From NCBI GenBank assembly GCA_949128115.1, contig OX421962.1, positions 60,243,787 to 60,307,786 of the forward strand: DNA of 64,000 nucleotides, given 5' to 3'. Numbering within the stretch: position 1 is the first letter of the stretch; every line of letters starts with the position of its first letter. The translations under genes were made by a program, and so were the position numbers. The notes beneath the pieces were generated by a model, which was given only the letters and a program-made list of their open reading frames with translations, did not search any database and was not told the origin of the DNA. Origin of the DNA: Anaspis maculata (Eukaryota > Arthropoda > Insecta > Coleoptera > Scraptiidae). Of this stretch, positions 1 to 11,700 are shown one piece after another.

Positions 1-2157
1 TATGAATTAATTTTACAGTTACATAATTAGGTAAGTAAGTGTACTTCCATTTCCTAAATAATCAGCTTCGTCTGTTTCAATATATTTATTGAGTTCTAAA
101 AATACGTTATGCTTCCGTTTCCTGGGCAAAAACTGCCTTTATTCAAAGAGCATTTTGTTCTCAACGGAGGTGTGTGCACGTGATTTCAATGTAATGCTTA
201 ATTAAATTCCATTTCCAGAATGTCATTGGAAATAGGTCTCAGAACTTTTTCGAGTTTAAATAATAATAAGCATCTGTTTGAAGCTCAATGGAATTTCATT
301 GATAATGAGTTAGCGTAACACTGTCGAACTAATTTGTAATTTAAATTATTTGTACACCTTGGCTGAGTTTTTTTCAGTAACTGACAACATCGTGATTTTC
401 TTCATCGCTAGATTTCTCTAAGCAGTTGTGTCACATACTACTCGTTTAGTTTTATATGAAATGATCGACCTATATCTACAACAATTTCTATATCCGACAG
501 TTCTCTGTGATCAATGATACGTTGAGCTATCGAGCCATCCTGTCAACGTGTGAAACATTCAGATGCTTGTTAGATAGTACGTACACTCTCTCTTTCAATT
601 TGAATAAAATGTTGAACACATCACTCAGATGAATAGCGAAACGGGTATAATATGGGTTCTCGATTTGTGCGTGTTTGTCAAATTTTGTATCGTAGTGAAA
701 ACTTGAGTTTGTACACGAGACTGTGGAGGAATGATAACGAGATCTAATGAGCGTGCGTTCTTCTCCCTGTTATGTTGAGGCTGGTTCACGGTACGTTACG
801 GTGTCGACAGCGACAATGAGAGCATTGTGTCTTGAAAAAAGATCAGAAAACCACAGCACTTCACAATTTTTGAACAAACCTTGAGGTGTTCATTTTATAC
901 CATGTTATTCCCTAAAAGTGAAGAAAAGAGTTTGAAAGATTCTAAAGAAAATAAGTAAATTTGCTCTGTGGCAAATAAGGCTGAAACGCATAATAAGTCA
1001 GGGTGATTCGGGTGAGTTTCTTAACTTTGAACAAACTTTCAATAGTCTTCTGGACTTTCTGATTCATGAATATAAGTTATAGGTTGTAGGTATGCCGTAT
1101 GCCTCTCACTCGCTCACTGAGAGAGATACATGGTGTCGAAGTTTACAAAAATGATCAAACGAAGTTTTCTCAACATATATGTTATAATGAAAACAATGGC
1201 AATAATGGAAGGGTAAAGTTTCGTTCATAATGGCTGGTAACTTATACCGCATGCCGTAGGATCATCGTAGGATGTAGGATGTAAACTTGACAGTACGGAC
1301 CATGGTCTATAATATGAAATATACACAGACTTGAAAGTTTGCGGGGTGGGTAGTACTGGTAACTGGTAGTTTAATAGTAGGACTAGTAGCTAGTAGTATT
1401 AGTTGGTACCAATACCCTTGATCTTGGATGTAGAACTTGAATCTAGGACAAGTTTGACAGAACGGCATAACGGCATAAGTTAACATCCCATTGTGAACCA
1501 AAACATTGATTTTTAACTGTTGAAGTTTTAAGGTTACGGAATAAGTTTAAGTTAACAGCCATATGAACGCTGCTTAAGGGTCATTTTCTAAAGTTGGCTA
1601 GACTGAATCGTAACCTGATGACGAAAAAACTACGAACACCTAAATTGCTAGGTACACGCATAAAAAGGTAATCTTGAGTTAAGACAAAGCGTTTAATGTC
1701 AAGTATATGTTAAGTTTGTATATACGCAAAGAGATGATATTCTCACTCCAAGAGTTTTAGTTTCTCCAAAAGAAGACTGTCATAGTATCAGCTGAAAGCT
1801 GTAGCACGTTGAATTTGAATATAATACTTATCAAACGGAGTATTTCCAGTGTTTCACAAAAAGTATACGATAGTATTGCAATTAGATTAGATAAGTCTTG
1901 CAACAATACAGCAAGTGATTTTGTTATAAGAACAATCGGCTTGACTACCGCATATTAGCTTTTTGGTAGAAGAAAATTATTCTTGAGATAAAATTATAAC
2001 TAAATTGGACTAATACTGCTCCTGGTTAAAGCAAATATATTAAATGTTTACAGGAAGAGTTCGTTGCTTTCATATGGATAAATTCATGGTTTCAGTTCAA
2101 CTATAGGATTATCTTATATCGAAAATATTCGAATCTTGATTCTGTTTATCAAGAGCA
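1..2157. other. AT-rich non-coding stretch
   Basis: No reading frame with recognisable protein similarity, no exon-like GC-rich block and no long inverted repeat were seen. The short frames present look like random open stretches in AT-rich DNA. Confidence 0.6.
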
Positions 2158-2159
2158 TA

Positions 2160-3629
2160 CAGGATGTCCCAGTACTCGCGCCCCAGAGTCAAAGGCAGTT
2201 TGAGGAAATGCTTCAAATGTGTCAGAAAAATGTTAAAAATGGGTGTTTTTTTTTATATGGGGCGTCAAAGGGGTCACTTTGCCCCTTCCAATTTTTATTA
2301 TCTGAAGAACTTCCAGTAAATTTTTGTCTTTCTAAAAACAATAGCAAAAAGTTCCAGACGTCCCCAATGCGATGTAAGACAGGAAGTAAAATAAACTGCG
2401 CAACAAATATGTTGTCGCGAGGGAAAAATTGGTCCGAGTTTGGACCCCAATAACTTTTGAATGACATAAACCATTTTGATTCTGTTTTGACGGTTGGTGA
2501 GATCAGTCTTTCCGTTATTCACTTTCAGGAGGTGAAGATCTGGAAACTCCATGTAAAATATCTACAGCGTGAAATGTAAAACAGTACATGAAGTCTGGCT
2601 CTGACTTCATGATTTTTTCTCTTGGCAGATGCTGATTTATCCTATCGGTACAAAGAAGACTATGTTACTCTGATGATGGGAGGTTGCAATTCACGAATAT
2701 TGTTTCCTGAACGGTTCTCAGCAACTTCACTCGCAGACCATCTGAAAAACCTTGATCAAGGCTTCAAAAAAGGGGCTCATTCAAAATGGGCGACACAGGT
2801 GTTTTTCTTAAAAATTGAATTGGATCAGATTTTCACAACTGAAACGAGCTTTCTTTGTGATTTTGACCTCCTGAACTTGATGCCGATGGTCAATTTCAGT
2901 TTTTGATGATGACAGGCTCCCTAGGCTAACAGAGTCTTTCTTGTAGCGATAGGATAAATCAGCATCCTCCAAGAGAAAAAAAATCATAAAGTCAGAACCA
3001 GAGTTCCGATTCCAAAAATTCCAACACTGGGCGCAAGCCAAAACATCACGCTTTATGATCCTTTCATTTGCATTTGTGAAAAAAAATTATTCTGAAAGTG
3101 GGAGTCCGTTTAGTTTGCTAAAATTTTGCACTGTTTTACATTTCACCCTGTAAATATTTTACATCAAGCTTCCTGATTTCCACCTCCTGAAGGTGAATAA
3201 CGGAAAGACTGATCTCACTAACCGTGAAAACAAAATCAAAATGATTTGTGTCATTCAAAAGTTATTGTGGTCCAAAGTCGGATCAATTTTTCCCTTGCGA
3301 CAACATATTTGTTGCGCAGTTTAATTCGTTTCCATAGAATTCTTTTACAGATCATTTTTAATCATAAAAATCTGTATTTTTAGAATTTTTGAGTCGCTGG
3401 CGGGCGCCGCTCTGTACAGTAAGTAAATAAATTTGTTGCACACACACTGAAAAGCTCAAATATTTTGGAATCTCATCAGATAATAAAATAAGAGGGGGCA
3501 AAGTCCCACCCTTCGACGCCCCATATCTCCAAAAATGGAAATCCAATTTATTTAAACATTTTTCTGACACATTTGTAGCAATTCCCTTAACTGGCTTTGA
3601 CTCTGAGGCACGAGTCCTGGGACACCCTG
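2160..3629. mobile_element. 1.47-kb TA-flanked foldback (palindromic) DNA transposon
   Basis: The left end reads CAGGATGTCCCAGTACTCG and the right end is its near reverse complement, ending ...GTCCTGGGACACCCTG. Both ends are bordered by TA (2158-2159 and 3630-3631). The arms pair almost throughout: about 2160-2690 with 2915-3629, with a roughly 200-bp centre. For example, the segment with GCTGATTTATCCTATCG near 2628 recurs inverted near 2950-2965. No transposase frame is present, so this is a non-autonomous element. TA duplication and terminal inverted repeats suggest mobilisation by a Tc1/mariner-type enzyme, but this is inferred. The short frames inside are transposon sequence, not genes. 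Confidence 0.85.
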
Positions 3630-4025
3630 TATACCTAAACAAGCTTATGGATAAAGGCTGAAATTACAACAATTAAGTATAGTATATTAAAAAAAATGTA
3701 TTTCGCAGAAGTTCAAATACAAACATCGATAGAAATCCAAATCCAGATGGGTATACATTTCAAACAAAAACGAATTCTTCGTATTCTTTCTTCATATTCT
3801 TCTCCTTTCTTCTTATTCAAAAACAAAAAGGCGTCATTTTATTGTCGCGCCGGGTGCCGCAGCACCCAACCGGCACTGCACATCACTATGTGGACAACTT
3901 GCGTGAATTCAACTGAAATTTGCACGAAAAGAGAATCTCGCATAATTATTTAGGTATATATACACAAAATTTTATGTAGTAATGATGGGAAAACACTGAT
4001 CATCTCAAGCTCCTTTATCAAATGA

Positions 4026-4367
4026 TACCATGGGTGCTTTCCACCTAGACGGTACAAAAACCACCAGACGGCACATGTTCCATGGTGTGGCACAAAATTT
4101 TAGGTGATCCAATGAACGGCGCAGAACCGAGTAGGAACACGTAGATGGAAAGCACCGTTTGGGACCCGCACATGCGTAAATGGCAGGTGTACCGAACTTG
4201 GGGCTAGGTGGAAAGCACGCGATATGATCCACAAAAGTCGGAGTTGGGGTTGGCTTTGGAAACAAAATATTGATGGATTGGAGCCATGGATAGACTGAAT
4301 TGGCTGAATGGCCGAATTTCTCGACTTCAAAGCCACCTCCGATGACGAATTTTGTGGATCGCACGGT
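4026..4367. mobile_element. Diverged relative of the 124-bp hairpin element, interrupted
   Basis: The left end TACCAT (4026-4031) and the inner segment ATGATCCACAAAA (from 4224) face a right end TTTTGTGGATCGCACGGT (to 4367). These resemble the termini of the hairpin elements at 15636, 18520 and 21119. The left stem also resembles the 15636 copy (GGAGTTGGGG against GGAATTGGGG). The centre differs, and the stem pairs only partly. A 185-bp element sits within a few bases of the left terminus. Confidence 0.55.
4034..4218 (-). mobile_element. 185-bp MITE with GTGCTTTCCACCTAG ends, copy 1
   Basis: Terminal inverted repeats are GTGCTTTCCACCTAG on the left and CTAGGTGGAAAGCAC on the right. A second copy at 25568-25752 is in the opposite orientation, has exactly the same length (185 bp) and is nearly identical inside. 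Both copies lie inside other repeats, so this family moved relatively late. No coding capacity. Confidence 0.85.
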
Positions 4368-7300
4368 TTGTACAAGTGAGTAAAGGAACTTAACTCTGAA
4401 TTCTTCGATAAGTTCTGGATTGCAACTCTGTGATTGCAACCCCAAAGTTGGAGATATGGGTCCATGTTGCACACGCGGTAGGTATAAATTTTTTTGCAGG
4501 AGCAGAAGTAGCTCACATTGGCGTGTTTGTGCGCGTGCTAGTGTTGTTGCCGAAAGATGACGCAAAACAATGAAACTTCGGGCGGATTGATAATATATAT
4601 TCTTGATCCAAGAGTCTCAGTTCTCAGACCAAAAATAAACAATCATTTCAAAAAATAATTGAATATTTGGGGGAACTGATCATCGTCTTAGTTCAAGCAT
4701 AATGGCATTTGAGTTCAGTAAGTTGAAATGTTGTTTCGAAAATTGCATTTTCAGATTGAAATCACAATATGTTCTAAACTGTGAAGTTTTCAATATTCTC
4801 AGTTGGAGATCTTGAAATGCTTGAGAGGAAATTTTCATTAGTTCTGAACAAGTTTACCTAAAAATTTGTTTCGAAAACAAAGTTTATTACATCCAAGATA
4901 TTCAATAATATCAGTTCAAAAGAATAGTCTCATTTTGAGAATGTCTGACAAAACTATTACATTTTTCGAACAAATACTGGCTTCGTATTGAACTGAAAAA
5001 ACTATTTCAATTTGAATGTATTGAATCATCAAGCCAAGTCAATGAATCAAGTAAATATGATACTATTGGATTGAAATTACGTTTTTATGCGTGTACGTGA
5101 TATGGATCAGTTGGATTATTATCATTTTTTGTATTGAACTGAGAATAAGATTACTTAGTAAATTAAAGTGAAAACATTCTCAACACACAAAACACTCAGC
5201 TTGGATGATGTCCGTATCGTGCGCGCACTCTTGATGAAATACATATCATTGTTTACTTGCGTAAAGAATGCACATGATATGTAATTAACTCCAATTAATA
5301 ATTCCTCCTTCCTGTAATGAGTAAAAAGTAAAAAATGTGAACGACCTATTCACGTCCACGATGTTTCGTTTCTTCCTATACATACAAATATACACCAGCA
5401 GCACCAACCAAGGATAATATTCAAAGTGGCGTGACTCTGTTGCGGTTATAGGCGTATGTGCTGTTTTTCTTTCTTTGAAAAAAAAGTTACTCAATCTCGA
5501 GGCAAATAAAGAAATCATCAAAAAGTTTTCCAAGTAATTACAACTTTCGCTAATAAAACGCTGTAGTTTCTCGTATACTCATACTGTGGCTGCACGTTAA
5601 TTAAACAATACCTCATGGATCGGTTTTATGCGTTGAGAACGTCTGTCGTCCCTTGTTAGATATTGTGCGTTAATTGTAGGTTCCAATAGCAATAATGTCA
5701 GTTTCGCAGTTCGTTGTACCGGATAAAAGGACCCTCACGTGAACTTGAACCGCGCAGACAGCGCCTAAACACTCGTGTTTTTGATTTTCCAACCCTTTTT
5801 TGCACCGGGCTAGGCAGAGACAAGCAGTTCGTTTTCCTCCAGGGGTTGGGGCTTTGGTCCCGTGTAGTTCGTCTTTAAGGTATCCGGTATGGAGTTTTAG
5901 AAATGTCAAATAGTAAATAGTGTTTTTATTGAATTCAGAAAAAAATAAACACAACTTTAGTTGGATAATTCAATATTGGGCGGAGTCTAGCTAGAGCTAT
6001 TCAGCAAATGCGTGTAGTGCATCCAGCTTATAGGAAGAGCAATTGAACATTTCGAATTGAAACAAGGTGGAAAATGCTTTAAAAATTAACACTGACGCTG
6101 GTACTGATTGAGGTCTGTGTCAGTTGAATCGCATTTTTCACTTTTTTTCTTCATTTTTTCTTGATGATCGAGCACCTTGATTGTATGTCAGTCATAAAAG
6201 TATCCCCAGTACCACCTTCACCCCTTCTACTGGCAGTCCGAATATAGTGGTGCACACAAGAAAATCTGAATCAGCCATATTTCAACCGATGATCTCCGGG
6301 TTCGAATCGAAACTAGAGACCTGTTGTCATTATTATTCCTGAATACCAGCTATTAACAACTGAAGGGGTCCCATACGCCATGTCTAATTTTTGAAATATA
6401 GATCAGTATTCTCTTCACTGTTAATGTTAGTGTATGTAAAAAGTACCTACGTGGCATACATAACTTCACTAGCTCTGGGCAAAAGGCAATAATAAATTTC
6501 GTAATAATTATGATACAGGTAAGAGCTAGCCAGCATGAGTCAGCGTCAACCTTTCTGTGATTTCCTGCAAATCGATCTCGACTACGCGTACAAGCCTAGC
6601 ACCCTATTTTTAGCGCATTTTTTTCACTTAAATTACAATCAATCCTTCCATTGAATGCAACAATCAATTTATTTAAAGCTCGATTACGTGTTCTCGACAC
6701 TCACAATCATCACCCATCGGCATTGGCCAAAGAACGTAGTGCATAAGAAATACATCATCGTCGATGAATTTTTAACGGTAACGAAAGCTATTTTGATATG
6801 CTCACTCATTCTGCTACTAACTGTAATTTCCGATGGGATGGTGATGGGATCGATTGTGACGGTTGGGCCGACCTAATTCTGTCACCATGAACAACCCTTA
6901 CGTTGCGAATGTTGAAGAACTTTCATTGTAAAACCGCTGTAAAGTGGGATAACGGTTTTATAGAACTGGCAGCGGGGCTGTTCAGTGTGGAAAATTGGTG
7001 TGTTCATTGCAGCATTGCAATTTCTTGGGCAACTTTTTTCGTCATTCGTTACAATTTGAGTTGAAATAGCACACTTCTTATTGAATTGATGTTCGCAGGA
7101 GTCGCAATTCAAGGTGAATATTAGAAAATTATTATCGAGAAAAACGTGAACAGTGCTGATTGCTTAGATCACTTTCTACTGGAGGCGGTTAATTGTGATC
7201 TTATCGCGGTCAACCATATCATGGTGAGGTGATAAATCGAAATGGGCACCTAGTACCTACCTATGCTTCGTAATAATGCTCTTAAGAGACTCTGTGTTAC

Positions 7301-7823
7301 GCTCGATGAGCGCAAGATTTTTTTTTCAAAGTTTACACATTAGTTGAGACATGCATCATCTGAACACATTCAGTTTTACTCTTGCAAAATAATGGACTTT
7401 CCTTTCGACCCATTTGGAAAAGTATAAAAATTTTTGATTCATGAAGGGAAATTAACACAATGATTTAGTAATTAGGAATTAATATGCTTGGTCACCTGGC
7501 CAAGGAAATAATAACTTGCAATCAACGGCTTTAGAAGAGAACGTCTCGATTTTCTCGAAGACCTTTGTGTGAAAATAAATAGGCGGAGCAATTCACTTTT
7601 CTCTCCCTATACCTACATCCTATTGCATAAAAAATCGCACCAGGAAGCAGTATTATAGCGGTTTCCACTGATGATGGAATGGGGATATCAGTGCGCACTT
7701 TCTGCTCTTGTAGTCGGGAAAACTCGCATTGGTCTATGCTCACAGTTCGGGCAGGTTAGTTAGCAGTCTCTTCTTTAAAAGCGCCAAGGAACGGCTAAGG
7801 GAAGTTTTTTGTAATTGTAACTT
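4368..7823. other. Non-coding stretch, no gene recognised
   Basis: AT-rich DNA with only short open frames that lack codon-like composition or recognisable motifs. A tRNA B-box-like GGGTTCGAAT occurs near 6298, but no A box or foldable cloverleaf was seen around it. Confidence 0.5.
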
Positions 7824-8754
7824 ATTGTAATAGACGGGGAGCTAGCGACGGATTTTTCATATCATTTCAACAAAGCTACAATGTTGATTTAAACATCCCC
7901 CTATACCTCCTGATGACCAGAACGAACCTTTCCCGCCTGGTAGCCGGGGCCTTTGGACGTTATAGCTCTTTAAAGAAAAAAATAAATTGTATGTGTCCTT
8001 TATAACGGGCTATTTTAAGACGTCAAACGATTACCCTGATCCTGATAGCTCGATTAAACAAGTGCGAGCGAAATGTTCGCAGCAGCTAGAATGGGCGCGA
8101 GGTCCAACGAACCATGTCCAAAACGGGCCCAGGTTCAAGACCCCCTTAAATCCGATTTTTTTTCGAAAGAAAATCGTCCTTTCTAATTTTTAAAGCAATC
8201 TAAATTCAAAATACTGATTCCTTACTGGATTCTTGACTTTTTTCCGATAATTCAGTATAGCGTTCTCTTGTTAAGTACCAGTCCGTGTGAAAATTAACAA
8301 GAAAAATTCGGAAAGGCGTTAACTACTGAATTATCGGAAAAAAGTCAAGAATCCAGTGAGGAATCAATATTTCAAATTTAAATTGCTTTAAAAATAAAAA
8401 GGAACGATTTACTTGAGAAAAAAAATGAACTTGGTGGGTCTCGAACCCGGGCCCGTTTAGAACATGGCTCGCTGAACCTCGCGCCCATCCTAGCTGCTGC
8501 GGACATTCCGCTTGCACTTATTTGATCGAGCTATCAGGGTAATCGTTTGACGTCTCAAAATAACCCAATATAAAGGACACGTACAATTTGTTTTTTTCTT
8601 TAAAGAGCTATAACGGCCAAAGGCCCCGGCTAGTCGGCTACCAGCCGGGAAAGGTTCGTTCTGGTCATCAGGAGATGTAGGGGGATGTTAAAATTAACAT
8701 TGTAGCTTTGTTGAAATGATATAAAAAATCCATCGCTAGCTCCTAGACTATAAT
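7824..8754. mobile_element. 0.93-kb foldback element with tRNA-like segments in both arms
   Basis: Left arm 7824-8280 pairs with right arm 8290-8754. Matching landmarks are GGGGAGCTAGCGACGG against the inverse of CCATCGCTAGCTCC, the CTCCTGATGACCAGAACGAA segment near 7910 against its inverse near 8660, and GGATTCTTGAC with its inverse flanking a short centre (8230/8350). Each arm holds a tRNA promoter-like B box: GGTTCAAGACCC at 8132-8143 (+), and its counterpart GGTTCGAGACCC on the - strand near 8436-8450. No protein-coding frame. It may have arisen by head-to-head duplication of a tRNA-derived SINE-like unit. Confidence 0.75.
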
Positions 8755-11700
8755 GTAATGTTGTCAGATTAGACATGGTAACGGTGGTAATATCAAAGTT
8801 ATAATCATGAATTATGTAGTATCCATGAAGTAGAGTGTTTCTGACTTTTTTGCAAAGCACACTAGCAAGATCCTTCAGTAACTCGCAGCTTTCTACCTTT
8901 AATACAAATGATTCACTAATATGCCATATTTACACTCACCAAACTGTCAAGCTTTGCATAGCCCACTTCCTTCGAGGTAATGTAAATACATACTATTTTT
9001 TTGTCCATAATTCAAAAACATGCATCATTATTAAAGTACATTCGTTATTAACAAAAAAAAAAGAGTTCCGCATCGCTCCTTCAAACAGTAAAATTCAACA
9101 TTAATCATAAACAACTCTTGTCCCCTCATTTAATTATTAGTAAGTTGTAGGCCGGTGTGAAGAAAAAAACATGTCTCGATCCGCGCACTCCAAGTTTGCG
9201 TCCTTGCATTCTAAATTTTGCATACATTAGAAACCGTTTAATCTGGAACATTTTGAGGAAAAAAAAAAATGCAAATGATACGTGCAGATGAAAACGCAGT
9301 GCCTAAAAATAGAACGCGATCGTATCCGTTGCGATCTCGCCTTTTTCAATTATTAGTAAATCAGGCGTATGTCATGGTTCACTATAAACTAGGTGAATAA
9401 CGAAAAAAAAGTGCAATCGTTATAAATAATATTGACATTCAGCTATTTTGTTCATTGTCTTTGGTACTTATAGAATAACTTTCCCTGCGATTGTCTTTTC
9501 TATGGTCGCTGAGTATGAAGTAGATTTCTTGTTAGTGGAATAGTTTTTGTTGTTTCCTCTTCCCTTCGGTGTAGTTTCTCGCCCAGAGGATCGGTGGAAT
9601 TGTCGTCTAGGACTTCTAATATTTAAATTTATGTTGTAGATCTTCACCCTTCACGCACAGCCCTGATAGAAGCTTAAATGCCCTGTTACCAGCTTATTTC
9701 ATCAAGCAAAGTATCAGAGATCGAGAATATTGTTACCGAGTATAGGTACCTACTCTTTCCGCTTAAAAAGTTTGACAATAAATTGCGACCAAAACATATT
9801 AATTTTATGTAAATGTGGTGTAAACCAAAGTACGGTGACACTGGACAAAATTTAAAAAAATCTTGTGGGCAACACGAAACTTCCCCGGTGGTATCCAGCG
9901 ACGTAAGTAATGATTTTGATGAAGCGTCCCTTCGGGAGGAAGGTTGTAATTTGATTGCAGGATTGAAAAACTTGCATCGTCCTCATAAGCGAAAACACTA
10001 TTGTATTGCCATACGTCAGGTTTCAACAGAAGGTTTTCGACAAATACGACGACAATGAAAGTAACATTTCAGCTATTTCACAAAAACATTCGATTAGCGC
10101 CATTCCAGGTGTGTTTACAAGGACGAAAACCCAAAAACCGTCTTGTAATTATGTAGGCATTTACATGAAAACTGCAAGAGTGTAATGATGATGGCTGCCC
10201 ACGTTAGAACAGACCACCTCTTTCATGGCACAACTTCATTAATTTTGTTGATTGTTCAACATCATAGAATTTGCCCATTTGCCAAGAAATAAAATTTTAG
10301 CACACGAACTGACCCTGGAATGTGTCTATTTGGTATCAGTGGGGCCATTAGCTTAGCTTTACTTGCATGGCATACTATAAATAAACTATAAGCTTGACAA
10401 CCTACTTGCTGATTCACAGTTACGGGTGATAGCAAGAAAAAAGTACCCTCATCAAGAAGAGCCCGCATCTATGCGTTCAGGGGCCTTGTTTAATATTTGT
10501 TGTTGTTGACTGCCGAGAACAGTGACCGGAAAAAACTTGTCCAAAGGCAGAAGAACTATAAACGCGACAAGGAAAATGGGCGAAGAAAAACAACGTGTGA
10601 ACATTTAATTGCCCAACAGAGAAAACGGAAACTTTCGTTTGCTGCATAGTTTGTAGACAAGATTTTACGATTTTTCTGTTCTCATTTCAATAAAGTGGAA
10701 ACTTCATCAGTTTATTGGGTGAAATCAATTAAAACAATCATTAAAGACACTATATCCATGGCCGCTGGTGCATTGTTTTTTTTTTCATGTAAGATCATCA
10801 ACGATTTCTATGAAAATCATTATAATGTATACACACTCATTTCATGCTTTATGTCCTGAGATTACTGGCAACCATGGGAATTGCCCTATTTTCTTGATGT
10901 CTTGATTATTTTGAATTGATCGCGTTTATTGGTGACTTGGTAAAACAGCTTGCCGCATATTAATGTCTAATTATTTAAATTTTCCTCTTCTAAAGTCTTG
11001 ATTGGAGATACGGTATAACTGAAACGAGCATTACGCTTCTAAAGTTCGTACTAACTATACCTATGCGAGCCATATATAAAAATTAGCTATATCAAGTATA
11101 GAATGATGGTAATCTGAGTCTCGATGCAATTTTATTCATGCCTGATTGGTACTGACTGAAGTATCGTAGAAAACTTGAAAATGCACCTTTAATAAGCCAT
11201 CAAGATCGCGGCCCCCAAAGCGGCAATAATATTAATAGCGCAGATTCACAAACCGCGATGCACATATGTACCTGCGGTTTGTCACACATGTTAATAATTG
11301 TCGCCTGAAGATAAATTTCTTTCCAACCCATGCCCCATACAGTCATTATTATATTGCTATCTTTTTACCTTCAACCATTCAGTCGCGGTTTTAATGGACT
11401 TGAAAGGTGTATCCATGAGATATGCGTTGGCTTGCGTGTGAACGAGAAATTTGCGTGAAAAGGTCGGACTCTCGGACTAGACGAAAAAATTAAGGATCAG
11501 AAGTGAAAACACCGCCAAGTTGGCGTCTTGACTGCCTCTGCAAATAATTTTCTTATTGAACTGCCATCAGCTACTTTGATCATACATTTTTGCCACCCAC
11601 CACTATATTTTCGTTTGCCCTTCGGTCTGCCCAAGAAGATGTCAGGGGCTCCAAACTTTGTTTCATGTTGCAAGACTTTTCTAGGACTGATGCAAAATTT

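Noticed and set aside
4005..4565. 186-codon - strand open frame
   Set aside because: It runs through the 185-bp MITE and the hairpin element; the frame is a by-product of repeats.
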